Source: Bulleidia sp. (GTDB lineage Bacteria; Bacillota_I; Bacilli_A; Erysipelotrichales; Erysipelotrichaceae). From it: 17,037 bases of DNA. The stretch is from assembly GCA_016293365.1 (NCBI GenBank), contig JAEDEK010000029.1, positions 1 through 17,037 of the forward strand, given 5' to 3'. Under the pieces are notes generated by a model, which ran no database searches, was not told the DNA's origin, and worked only from the letters and a program-made list of their open reading frames with translations. A program made the translations under genes and the position numbers. Position 1 is the first letter of the stretch, and each line of letters begins with the position of its first letter. Of the stretch, positions 7,264 through 14,636 are shown in pieces.

Positions 7264-8199
7264 CTAGCTTCCCTCCTTGGCAACTCTGATTCTCGGGTCA
7301 ATGACACCATAGAGAATATCCACAATCAGCATCATGACAATATAAAGTGCGGAATACACAAAGGCACATGCGATAACAACGTTATAGTCATTACCTGTAA
7401 TAGCCTGTACCATCAGCATACCAATACCAGGAATTGCAAATACCTTTTCAACAACCATGGAACCTGTCAGCAGGTTGACAAGCATCGGACCCATGACAGT
7501 AACAATCGGAATCAGTGTATTACGTAATGCATGATGAAAAATCAGATCTTTTTCACGGACACCCTTAGCCTGAACAAGTGCGATGTAGTCACTGTTGAGA
7601 ACATCGATCATTTCCGATCTTGTAAAACGGGATACGTTTGCGATCGGAAACATTGCCAGTGCAATACTTGGCAGGATGGATGAATATACCGGATTGTTTG
7701 TGTTATACAGAATCGGGCACCAGTTGAGCTTGAAACCGATGAAGTAAGCAAGCAGAAGTGCGAATACATAAGATGGCACAGATACACCGATAATGGCAAT
7801 TGCTGAGCAGAGCGAGTCAATCCAGCTGTTATGATTGAGAGCTGCAGCAATACCAAGAAGTAAACCGATGACAGATCCTAACAGGAAACCCTGAGCACCG
7901 ATACGGATGGAAATACCTAATGGTCCAACAAGCATATCAGCTACGGCTCTGTTTTTGTTCAATACATAGGACACACCAAGGTCACCCTTGAACATGTTGC
8001 CTACGTATTTGAAGAAACGGATGAAGAACGGCTGGTCTAAGCCATACTTCGCATACAATGCAAGCTTCTGAGCTTCTGTCAGCTTTTCATCGTTGAATGG
8101 AGAACCAGGCATCAATGAAAGCATCAGAAACAGTACAAACAGAATGACAAGCATTGTCATAATACTGATCAGGACTCTTTTTGTGATGTATTTTGACAT
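7264..8199 (-). CDS. oppB: oligopeptide ABC transporter permease OppB
   Basis: A 311-residue membrane subunit pairing with OppC. The N-terminus MSKYITKRVLISIMTMLVIL forms the first span, followed by an external segment with LMPGSPF and YGLDQPFFIRFFKYVGNMFKGDLG typical of OppB/DppB. Further spans follow, and the cytoplasmic EAA loop reads DYIALVQAKGVREKDLIFHHALRNTLIP. The last span ends with DPRIR, as usual for the family. AAAGGAA lies 7 nt upstream of the ATG. It is separated from oppA by 96 nt that hold a strong hairpin without U-tract, so its expression level may differ from that of the binding protein. Confidence 0.95.
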   Translation of the reverse strand: MSKYITKRVLISIMTMLVILFVLFLMLSLMPGSPFNDEKLTEAQKLALYAKYGLDQPFFIRFFKYVGNMFKGDLGVSYVLNKNRAVADMLVGPLGISIRIGAQGFLLGSVIGLLLGIAAALNHNSWIDSLCSAIAIIGVSVPSYVFALLLAYFIGFKLNWCPILYNTNNPVYSSILPSIALAMFPIANVSRFTRSEMIDVLNSDYIALVQAKGVREKDLIFHHALRNTLIPIVTVMGPMLVNLLTGSMVVEKVFAIPGIGMLMVQAITGNDYNVVIACAFVYSALYIVMMLIVDILYGVIDPRIRVAKEGS

Positions 8200-8233
8200 A
8201 TGTCAGTTCCTTTCTATACGTCGTATGAACATA

Positions 8234-8259
8234 CAATAGAGCGGTTTCCCGCTCTATTG
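8234..8259 (-). other. intercistronic hairpin between oppA and oppB (mRNA stabiliser or attenuator)
   Basis: Perfect 11-bp inverted repeat, CAATAGAGCGG and CCGCTCTATTG, around a 4-nt loop (8245-8248). On the transcribed strand it is followed by TATGTTCATACGACG, not a U-tract, so it is not a standard terminator. Such stem-loops after the gene for the binding protein are known in other ABC operons to protect the upstream message or limit read-through. That role here is inference. Confidence 0.7.
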
Positions 8260-8295
8260 CGTTCATGATCTGTTTTTTCAGTGAATACAGGAAGC

Positions 8296-9942
8296 TTATG
8301 CAGCCTTCTTCATGAAACGGTAGGAGTCAACACCACCGGCATGGAATTCAATACCAGTTACCTTAGGGTTGATCATCATGGCACCACCAGCCTGATATAC
8401 AGGAATCATTGCCATGTCATCAATCAGCATCTTTTCACCTTCAATGATGTCAGCCCATCTCTTTTCAGCATCTGGAGCATCTTCGCCGATGAATGCCTTA
8501 TCCATGAGTTCGTTGAATGCATCATTGGAATATGTTCTTGTGTAACCAGGTGTAGTAGATCTGTACAGATCCATGAATGTCTGAGGATCTGCATAGTCTG
8601 GACCCCATCTTGTCAGACCGATTTCGAAGTTATATCCGCCTTCTTTACCCATCATTTCAAGTCTTGTCTTCTTTGGCTTGCAGTTCATTTCAACTGTCAA
8701 ACCTGGGCAGTTTGTCTGCAGCATCTGCTGAATGTTTTCAGCAACTACCTTACTTGCTTCGGAGTCTTCATACAGCAGTTCAACTGTTATATCGCCACCA
8801 GCTGTTGCAACAGCCTTTGCATAGTAATCAGCAGCCTTATCAGGATCAGCTGTTGTATTCAGCAGTGTACCTGCTGTTTCACGGTAATCCTTACCGTCTG
8901 GTCCATATGCAAACTGCTTAGGAATGAAGCCTTCAGCTGCAACGGAACCATCCTTTAATACATCTTCAGCAATGGATGTACGATCGATTGCATAGGAAAT
9001 AGCCTTACGCAGATCGAGGTTCTGCATCTTTTCAGAGAAGAAGTTGACATCAAGTCTCCAGCCATAACCTTCCAGACGTGTTGTAAAGCCATCTTCATCC
9101 TTATAGGCATCAACCTGTTCAGAAGTCAGCTTAACGACGTCGATGTTACCCTGCTGGTATTCAAGCATTGCAGACTGTGTATCCTGCAGGAACTTGAATG
9201 TAACTGTTTCTGTTTCTACAGCATCAGCATTCCAGTAGTCAGCATTCTTTGTGAATGTGTACTGGTTACCTGCCTGCCAGTCAGTCATTGTATATGGACC
9301 ACAGTAGAGCAGATCTTCTGTTGTACCGATACCGAACTGATCACCCTTGGATTCATAGAATTCCTGGTTGAGTGGGAAGAAGGATGGGAATGCCATCAGA
9401 CCAAGCAGGAATCCGCAAGGCTGAGACAGATGAACAACGAATGTGGAGTCATCTGTTGCTTCTACGCCCAGATCAGATACTGGCTTTTCGCCAGCAATGA
9501 CTTCGGCAGCGTTGACAACGCTGATTGTATCAACGATAAAGTTGTAGTCAGATGCAAGTTCTGGAGAAACCAGTCTCTGCCAGCCATAGACAAAGTCATT
9601 TGCTGTAACAGGTGTTCCATTAGACCACTTAACGCCATCACGAATGTGGAATGTGTAAGTCAAACCATCTTCGCTGATATCCCAGCTTTCTGCAAGATCC
9701 GGCTGTGCCTGTCCATCCGCATCAAGCATTGCAAGACCGGATACACACATGGAGTGCATGATGAATGAGTTTCCGTCTGTAGCATATTCGTAGTCCATTG
9801 TATTCAGGTCAGCATCAATTGCTACTGTAACGGAGGAAGCTGTGCCACCAGTTGATGCTGTACTGCCCCCTGTAGATGAACCGCCGCAGCCAACGAGCAT
9901 TGTGCCCGCCATAGCGACTGCCAAAGGCTTCTTTAATTCCAT
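8296..9942 (-). CDS. oppA: oligopeptide-binding lipoprotein OppA (solute-binding protein family 5)
   Basis: The extracellular receptor of the importer. The 548-residue protein has a short lipoprotein signal peptide: charged start MELKK, a hydrophobic core and lipobox LVGC with the lipidated Cys at residue 19, followed by a Ser/Gly/Thr-rich linker (20-37). The mature part shows the family 5 pattern: DADLNTMDYEYATD, LAESWDISEDGLTYTFHIRDGVKWSNGTPVTANDFVYGWQR split across conserved blocks, CGPYTMTDW, and LRKAISYAIDR. Its length and binding-fold blocks fit oligopeptide rather than dipeptide or nickel receptors, but the ligand range cannot be read from sequence. AAAGGGGGA precedes the ATG. First gene of the operon, with a promoter about 30-60 nt upstream and a hairpin just after its stop. 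Confidence 0.94.
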   Translation of the reverse strand: MELKKPLAVAMAGTMLVGCGGSSTGGSTASTGGTASSVTVAIDADLNTMDYEYATDGNSFIMHSMCVSGLAMLDADGQAQPDLAESWDISEDGLTYTFHIRDGVKWSNGTPVTANDFVYGWQRLVSPELASDYNFIVDTISVVNAAEVIAGEKPVSDLGVEATDDSTFVVHLSQPCGFLLGLMAFPSFFPLNQEFYESKGDQFGIGTTEDLLYCGPYTMTDWQAGNQYTFTKNADYWNADAVETETVTFKFLQDTQSAMLEYQQGNIDVVKLTSEQVDAYKDEDGFTTRLEGYGWRLDVNFFSEKMQNLDLRKAISYAIDRTSIAEDVLKDGSVAAEGFIPKQFAYGPDGKDYRETAGTLLNTTADPDKAADYYAKAVATAGGDITVELLYEDSEASKVVAENIQQMLQTNCPGLTVEMNCKPKKTRLEMMGKEGGYNFEIGLTRWGPDYADPQTFMDLYRSTTPGYTRTYSNDAFNELMDKAFIGEDAPDAEKRWADIIEGEKMLIDDMAMIPVYQAGGAMMINPKVTGIEFHAGGVDSYRFMKKAA

Positions 9943-9975
9943 ACAATATTTCCCCCTTTCAGAAATATAGTTAAG

Positions 9976-10003
9976 ATTTTACGGGTTGATTAAAATATTG
10001 CAA
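9976..10003 (-). promoter_or_regulatory. promoter of the opp operon
   Basis: On the reverse strand TTGCAA (9998-10003) and TAAAAT (9976-9981) are separated by 16 bp, a fair sigma-A match (4/6 and 5/6). Transcription would begin near 9969, giving a 27-nt leader that contains the AAAGGGGGA ribosome site. The upstream DNA is very AT-rich. Confidence 0.55.
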
Positions 10004-10024
10004 GTACTTACTTCACATTTATTT

Positions 10025-10039
10025 CATTTTCAGAATAGT
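10025..10039. promoter_or_regulatory. CodY-like box upstream of opp
   Basis: CATTTTCAGAATAGT matches the CodY consensus AATTTTCWGAAAATT at 12 of 15 positions. It lies about 55-70 bp upstream of the inferred opp transcription start. Opp operons are CodY targets in several Bacillota, which makes it plausible, but three mismatches in AT-rich DNA can arise by chance and no codY gene is in view. Confidence 0.3.
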
Positions 10040-10077
10040 TTTCATACATTTTTATGTAACATTTTTCATACATTTTT
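10039..10077. repeat. pair of 15-bp direct repeats flanking a small palindrome, upstream of opp
   Basis: TTTTCATACATTTTT occurs at 10039-10053 and again at 10063-10077, exactly 24 bp apart. Between them lies ATGTAACAT (10054-10062), a 9-bp palindrome. The block is 70-110 bp upstream of the inferred opp start and could be a regulator site or a curved AT-rich UP-like element. Confidence 0.5.
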
Positions 10078-10134
10078 TTCACGCTTCGTACACATCAATC
10101 TCTAAAAGTGTTCACATTTCTGTCAGCAACCATG

Positions 10135-10157
10135 AAAAAACGGCATTTCTGCCGCTT
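10135..10157 (-). terminator. intrinsic terminator of the pyrophosphatase gene
   Basis: On the reverse strand AAGCGGCA pairs with TGCCGTTT (one G-U pair) across a GAAA tetraloop, running into TTTTTT. It begins 7 nt after the stop codon of the pyrophosphatase gene and separates it from opp. Confidence 0.92.
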
Positions 10158-10164
10158 ATGGGGA

Positions 10165-11808
10165 TTACATTTCCTTCAGAATGGAGGACAGTTTTGGCAT
10201 CAGCTGCTGCTTTCTTGAGATGATATTCGGATCAAATCCGGAATGCTCATCAAAGTTTGTTTCAAGAAGATCTGACAGTACATAGGAAAGAGGTCCATAG
10301 AAGACAAAGTAGGAACCCTTGCCCATCACATCTGTAAACAGCATGACCATGATATCCAGTTTGTTGGAAGCCTGTTCTTTTTCAAGCTGTCTGGAAAATT
10401 CAGGCAGAATACGCTGTACATCCTCCATGTGAGAATAGTTTGTCTGACCGATCGCAAAGGAGAATCTGCCGATCTGATAGGACTTCAGGTCACGATACAG
10501 GATTTCATTTGGTGTGGAATCCAGAAGAGATACGGATGCACCGAGCATTTCTCTTGCATATTCATCAATATCTTCAATACCTGCCTTTTCAGCAAGCTTC
10601 TTTACAGTGATCCGATCCAGATCCGTAACCGTAGCGGATTTCAGATTCAGTGTATCTGAAAGAATTGCCGACAGCATCAGACCTGCCATATCACTGCCCG
10701 GTTCAATTCCAGCCTCTTCATACAGCCTGGAAATGATCGTACATGTACAGCCACATCTGTGATTGCGGTATTCAATCGGACGGTCCGTCTGAATATCCCC
10801 TATATGATGGTGATCTACAATTGAGATGATTTCCGCTTCCTGAATATGGTTGACCGACTGGTTGACAGCACTGTGGTCAACTAAAGCAAACTTTCTGCGG
10901 TTGTAGTTTCTTGTATGGTAACGGGATACAGCCCCTACGACATCTCCCTTATCATTCAATACCGGATAGGAGCGTACTCTTGAACTGCCCATCTTTGCTG
11001 CGACATCTTCCACATATTCATTTTCCTGGAAGGAAATGATCCTCTCTTTTGGTGTCATGATCTGTTCAACACTGTAGCTTTCCGTAATGACCTTTGCGGT
11101 ATGCATCGTATCATATGGTGTTTCAATGATGGCACAGCCTGTCTCCTGTGCTTTGCGGATAATATTCATGTCCGCATGTACACCACATGTCAATACAAGA
11201 CAGCGTACACCGATTTTAAGCAGTGTCATCTGTTTTTCATTTCCGGAAGAAAGAATGACGATACTGCCTTCAAAGTGGCTGTGTTCAATATCCGAAATGG
11301 TTTCCAGTGTGATGATATGCACATTTCCATTGGTACGGAACTGTGGCGGTTCAATCACAACACTTCCCCCGATTGTACGGGCAATATTACTGCATGTAGC
11401 AGTCGCCATCAGCTTGTCGATGCTTGCTTCTGGATGAATGCGCACATCTGACAGATTACTGGTTGTGCAGATACCACACAGATTTCCATCATCGTCCACA
11501 ACAAATAAGGATCTGTTCTGGGTCCGCAGCATCAGATGCCATGCATGATGCACGGTATCGTGATGCATGATAGTTGTTGGAAGGTCCAGATCAATATCAC
11601 TCAGCATTGTTCTGGCATCCGTTAAAAGTAACGGGTTTTCCTGATGAAAACGTTTGAGAATGAACTTGGTTTCTTCATTCAAAGGGCCCTGTCGACAGGC
11701 AACTGCTGTTTTTCCGGTACGATTCAGCAGTTCCGTATATGTAATCGCCGAACAGATGGAGTCACTGTCCGGATGCTTGTGCCCGGTAACATAAATATTC
11801 TGATTCAT
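10165..11808 (-). CDS. ppaC: manganese-dependent inorganic pyrophosphatase with regulatory CBS and DRTGG domains (family II, CBS-PPase)
   Basis: Hydrolyses pyrophosphate to phosphate in the cytoplasm, pulling biosynthetic reactions forward. At 547 residues it has the regulated CBS-PPase layout and not the short (about 310) form. The DHH catalytic domain begins with GHKHPDSDS (His10, Asp14, Asp16) and is interrupted by a regulatory insert: CBS about 65-120, DRTGG-like about 125-240, CBS about 245-300 (MTPKERIISF). The DHH fold then resumes with LVDHS (310-313), DHHH (332-335) and ILSDT (382-386), and the C-terminal DHHA2 domain ends with the substrate-binding SRKQQ (531-535). In characterised relatives adenine nucleotides and diadenosine polyphosphates bind the CBS/DRTGG insert. 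GAGG lies 10 nt before the ATG. It is flanked by terminators on both sides, so it is transcribed alone; I saw no clear promoter in the 58 nt between the terminator and the start codon. Confidence 0.95.
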   Translation of the reverse strand: MNQNIYVTGHKHPDSDSICSAITYTELLNRTGKTAVACRQGPLNEETKFILKRFHQENPLLLTDARTMLSDIDLDLPTTIMHHDTVHHAWHLMLRTQNRSLFVVDDDGNLCGICTTSNLSDVRIHPEASIDKLMATATCSNIARTIGGSVVIEPPQFRTNGNVHIITLETISDIEHSHFEGSIVILSSGNEKQMTLLKIGVRCLVLTCGVHADMNIIRKAQETGCAIIETPYDTMHTAKVITESYSVEQIMTPKERIISFQENEYVEDVAAKMGSSRVRSYPVLNDKGDVVGAVSRYHTRNYNRRKFALVDHSAVNQSVNHIQEAEIISIVDHHHIGDIQTDRPIEYRNHRCGCTCTIISRLYEEAGIEPGSDMAGLMLSAILSDTLNLKSATVTDLDRITVKKLAEKAGIEDIDEYAREMLGASVSLLDSTPNEILYRDLKSYQIGRFSFAIGQTNYSHMEDVQRILPEFSRQLEKEQASNKLDIMVMLFTDVMGKGSYFVFYGPLSYVLSDLLETNFDEHSGFDPNIISRKQQLMPKLSSILKEM

Positions 11809-11866
11809 ATCAATGATTCCTCGTGATCTATTGTTGATACGTTAATATCTGTTACTATCATACTAC

Positions 11867-11891
11867 AAAAAACAGACCCTTTGGGGTCCGT
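11867..11891 (-). terminator. intrinsic terminator of the patatin-dut-map operon
   Basis: On the reverse strand ACGGACCC pairs with GGGTCTGT (one G-U pair) across a CAAA loop and runs into TTTTTT. It begins 4 nt after the methionine aminopeptidase stop codon. Confidence 0.93.
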
Positions 11892-11895
11892 TTCC

Positions 11896-12750
11896 TTAAT
11901 AAGTCAGAATTTCATAACCGGTTTCGGTAATCAGAATCGTATGTTCCCACTGGGCAGAGTCTTTTCCATCTGCAGTATAGACTGTCCATCCATTATATGG
12001 ATCCAGTCTGACCGCCGCCTTACCGGCATTGATCATCGGTTCAATGGTAATTGTCATACCCGGCACAAGCACCATACCTGTATCCTTTTTGCCAACATGT
12101 GATACAAACGGATCTTCATGAAAGCCGATTCCGACACCATGACCACCCAGCTCCCGTACAACTGAATACCCTTTGGAGCGGGCATAGCGGCTGATGGCAT
12201 ATCCGATATCACCGACATGCCCCCATGGCTTGACTGCCTGTAATCCTACCTCAAGGCATTTTTTTGTCTCTTCGACAAGTCTTCTTCTTTCTTCACTGAC
12301 ATTGCCGATCAGAAACATCCGGGATGCATCGGCATAATACCCATCCAGAATCGTTGTACAGTCAACATTGATGATATCTCCATCCCGCAGTTTTCTGTGT
12401 CTTGCCGGAATACCATGACATACTTCTCCATTAATGGATGTACAGACGCTTTTAGGGTATCCCTCATAATTCAATGGTGCACAGATACCACCATGCTGCT
12501 TTGTATAGGAAGATACGATATCGTCGATTTCCTGTGTGGACATGCCGGCATGAATATGTTTTGCAACTTCATCCAGGCATCCTGTATTCACTGTTCCTGC
12601 CTTACGCATGCCTTCGATCATCGTCGGTCTTTTGATCCACTCTGCATCAATGACTTCCTGATGATGGGCGCGTAACTGTTCCATTCTTTCTGCAATGTGA
12701 GGGGCAATCGGTTCCCTCTCCATGATTTCCTTCCACTGTTTTTCGTCCAT
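11896..12750 (-). CDS. map: type I methionine aminopeptidase
   Basis: Removes the N-terminal Met from new proteins. The catalytic domain shows the five metal ligands in order: Asp130 (INVD), Asp141 (YYAD), His204 (GGHGVG), Glu237 (TIEPM) and Glu269 (QWEHT), plus the conserved PLNYEGYPKSVCTSINGEV and CHGIP. At 284 residues it has an N-terminal extension of about 40 residues rich in charged helix, compared with the 250-residue minimal enzyme; no Cys-rich zinc motif is present in it. The start at 12750 lies 6 nt after the dut stop with only a weak ribosome site (GGAAAG), so it probably relies on translation from dut. A terminator follows directly. Function is secure. Confidence 0.95.
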   Translation of the reverse strand: MDEKQWKEIMEREPIAPHIAERMEQLRAHHQEVIDAEWIKRPTMIEGMRKAGTVNTGCLDEVAKHIHAGMSTQEIDDIVSSYTKQHGGICAPLNYEGYPKSVCTSINGEVCHGIPARHRKLRDGDIINVDCTTILDGYYADASRMFLIGNVSEERRRLVEETKKCLEVGLQAVKPWGHVGDIGYAISRYARSKGYSVVRELGGHGVGIGFHEDPFVSHVGKKDTGMVLVPGMTITIEPMINAGKAAVRLDPYNGWTVYTADGKDSAQWEHTILITETGYEILTY

Positions 12751-12756
12751 TTTTCT

Positions 12757-13266
12757 TCACTTTCCATCCGTTGAACCAAATCCACCTGTGCGCTGTGTCT
12801 GTACATCATCATCTTCAGTCGTTCCAAACTGCAGGAAGATGCCCTGTACAAATCCCTGTCCGGCTTTCAGTTCCATGACTTTATCCGTCTGGGAATCATT
12901 TGTAATCTTACACATGATATGGCCCTGGTTATCTGCTTCATAATAATCGGCATCAATAATCCCTGCCGTATTATCCAGCTGCATGCGATACCTGAAACCA
13001 AGAGAACTTCTTGGAAACAACACAAGCACATAGCCGTCCTCTATTTTAGCACGGATTCCTGTTGGAATCAGCACTGTTTCCTTCGGACCTAAAACAAGGT
13101 CCCGGGGAATGATGAAGTCATATCCTGCCGATCCTTTCGTGGCACGCTTCGGTAAAGCAATTCCATCATAGATTTCCTTTACACGTTCCTGATCCTTTGG
13201 GAACTGTTTCAACCAGTCATGTTCAAACTGTTCCAGTGTAACTTTTTCAAATCTTCCTGCTTTCAT
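12757..13266 (-). CDS. dut: deoxyuridine 5'-triphosphate nucleotidohydrolase (dUTPase)
   Basis: Trimeric dUTPase, which converts dUTP to dUMP and pyrophosphate, keeping uracil out of DNA and feeding dTMP synthesis. All five family motifs are present in 169 residues: GSAGYDF (45-51), PRSSLGF (85-91), AGIIDADY with catalytic Asp105 (101-108), GQGFVQGIF (137-144) and the C-terminal RTGGFGSTD (159-167) that closes over the substrate. The loop after motif 3 (YEADNQGHI) is longer than in E. coli, a form I associate with Gram-positive enzymes. About 35 residues precede motif 1. GAGGG lies 5-6 nt upstream of the ATG, and the first 20 nt overlap the end of the patatin gene, so the two are probably coupled. 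Confidence 0.95.
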   Translation of the reverse strand: MKAGRFEKVTLEQFEHDWLKQFPKDQERVKEIYDGIALPKRATKGSAGYDFIIPRDLVLGPKETVLIPTGIRAKIEDGYVLVLFPRSSLGFRYRMQLDNTAGIIDADYYEADNQGHIMCKITNDSQTDKVMELKAGQGFVQGIFLQFGTTEDDDVQTQRTGGFGSTDGK

Positions 13267-14554
13267 ATTTTCCCTCTTTTACTTGTCGGATCATCCTTGC
13301 GATCAGTTCTGCCTGGGCAATATCAAATGGTGTGACTGTCATGATCAGCTTCTCCGGTATGATAATACGATCCGGATAGAAGTGCCTGTGAACAAGCAGA
13401 CGCACCATCATCTTGTGGTCCAAGCTTCTGATCAGATCAATCAGTTCCATTGGTCTGAAATTATCCATGAAACGATAATCTGCACGGGATGCATCCTCAA
13501 ATAACGCACAGATGATCCGTTCCACTTCTCCATAATCATATACCTGAGATTCATCAAATTCACAAAGTTCCATTACAGCATCCAGCATTCCGAAGAAATA
13601 CGTTTTTTCATCGATAAAATCCCTGTATGTCATTTCCTTCAGTCTATCCGCAATCACGGATTCAGAAAACAGTCTGTCATTGACCATATTGGCATTTTTC
13701 AGTGTTGTTTCCAGGATCATCAATGACCGTACATATTCATCGGTATATGATGGCAGATCAAATGGAAGGAATGTATATCTTTCACCTGCATATCTGCCGT
13801 ATTTTTTCATCGTATCGTTATACCCAAGCAGCTTTGCCCGATACATTTTAAACACATCAAAATCCAGAAAGGAATACAGTGGTGCATGTGGACGTATGAT
13901 TGTGATGGAGGATTTGTTTTCATACATCGGATGCAGCGGGTTTTCACCCAGTTCAATTCCGACAATCTCATCACTGCCATAACGCAATGCATAATCAATC
14001 GGAAAGTTATCGTAGTAGCCACCATCAATGTATTCTTCCCCATCCACTTCCTTGACAGGGAATGCAGGATAAGCACTGGCAGAAGCAATCAGCCAGTCCT
14101 TCCCTCTTCCCTTCATCATGTCTTTTGTCACAAACAGACCGCTGTGATCTTTTTTTCTCGCACAGACACATCCGAAATCAACCATGGATGAAAAGAACTT
14201 CTTTTCATCAAAATACGCATCCACCATATGATAAAACGGAGTGATATCCAGGCTTTTTTCCTTGAGGTAGCGAGAAATCTGCTCCTGTATTTCCTGACGT
14301 TGTGAAATCAGAGTGGATACATTCATATCTGAGGGCAGAAATCCATTGACAAACTGATCAGAAGCGATGTTTTCATACATGTTTTCCAGACGTTCAAACT
14401 GATTCTGTACAAGCAGTGTTGCGTTGAGAGCCCCAACGGATACACCGATGATGCAGTCAAACTGATCTTTTCCCAGTTCTTTGAGTGCCTTGATGACACC
14501 GCATTCATAAATGCCTTTTGTGCCACCACCAGCCATTACCAGTGTTCTTTTCAT
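13247..14554 (-). CDS. patatin-like phospholipase family protein
   Basis: A predicted serine lipid acyl hydrolase of the patatin fold. The oxyanion-hole GGGTKG (9-14), nucleophile elbow GVSVG with Ser39, and DGG with the dyad partner Asp177 are all present in the first 180 residues. The remaining 150 or so residues (about 290-435) are helical and charged, rich in aromatic and acidic positions, with no motif I recognise. No signal peptide or membrane segment is seen, so it is probably cytoplasmic. I placed the start at 14554 (MKRTLVMAGGG), which matches where family members begin; ATG at 14563 and the open frame to 14590 are alternatives, but neither has a ribosome site and the first overlaps the -10. 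First gene of the operon with dut and map. Substrate unknown. Confidence 0.85.
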   Translation of the reverse strand: MKRTLVMAGGGTKGIYECGVIKALKELGKDQFDCIIGVSVGALNATLLVQNQFERLENMYENIASDQFVNGFLPSDMNVSTLISQRQEIQEQISRYLKEKSLDITPFYHMVDAYFDEKKFFSSMVDFGCVCARKKDHSGLFVTKDMMKGRGKDWLIASASAYPAFPVKEVDGEEYIDGGYYDNFPIDYALRYGSDEIVGIELGENPLHPMYENKSSITIIRPHAPLYSFLDFDVFKMYRAKLLGYNDTMKKYGRYAGERYTFLPFDLPSYTDEYVRSLMILETTLKNANMVNDRLFSESVIADRLKEMTYRDFIDEKTYFFGMLDAVMELCEFDESQVYDYGEVERIICALFEDASRADYRFMDNFRPMELIDLIRSLDHKMMVRLLVHRHFYPDRIIIPEKLIMTVTPFDIAQAELIARMIRQVKEGKYESRKI

Positions 14555-14561
14555 ATATTCC

Positions 14562-14570
14562 ATTGTAGCA
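14562..14570 (-). promoter_or_regulatory. extended -10 promoter of the patatin operon, probable leaderless start
   Basis: Reverse strand: TGC-TACAAT (14570 to 14562), then GGAATAT, then the ATG at 14554. As at rnz, exactly 7 nt separate the -10 from the ATG, no convincing -35 is found and no standard Shine-Dalgarno sequence is present. An in-frame ATG at 14563 overlaps the -10 and cannot be in a transcript from this promoter. Confidence 0.5.
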
Positions 14571-14606
14571 CAACAAAATCCTGAATCCATTCGTCATGAT
14601 TTAAGG

Positions 14607-14612
14607 TATAAT
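14607..14612 (+). promoter_or_regulatory. -10 element of the ddl promoter
   Basis: A perfect TATAAT 24 bp before the ddl start codon, placing the transcription start near 14619 with a leader of about 18 nt that contains GGAGG (14626-14630). No good -35 is seen 16-18 bp upstream. It lies 40 bp from the opposite-facing -10 of the patatin operon, so both promoters share a short intergenic region. Confidence 0.55.
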
Positions 14613-14636
14613 GAAGAACGTTAATGGAGGTATTAC

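Noticed and set aside
8222..8233. Small palindromes GTATG-AA-CATAC and ATACG-T-CGTAT after the oppA hairpin
   Set aside because: Five-bp arms that overlap each other; too short to claim a switch with the main hairpin.
8281..8958. Plus-strand open frame of 225 codons
   Set aside because: It is entirely antisense to oppA, Cys/Ser/Ile-rich, without ribosome site or recognisable motif.
10039..10077. Possible CRISPR array from the repeated 15-mers
   Set aside because: There are only two copies with a 9-bp spacer in AT-rich DNA and no cas genes; this is a promoter-region repeat.
11809..11866. Promoter for the pyrophosphatase gene (TATGAT near 11858)
   Set aside because: No -35 or extended -10 at a proper spacing could be identified, so I did not annotate one.
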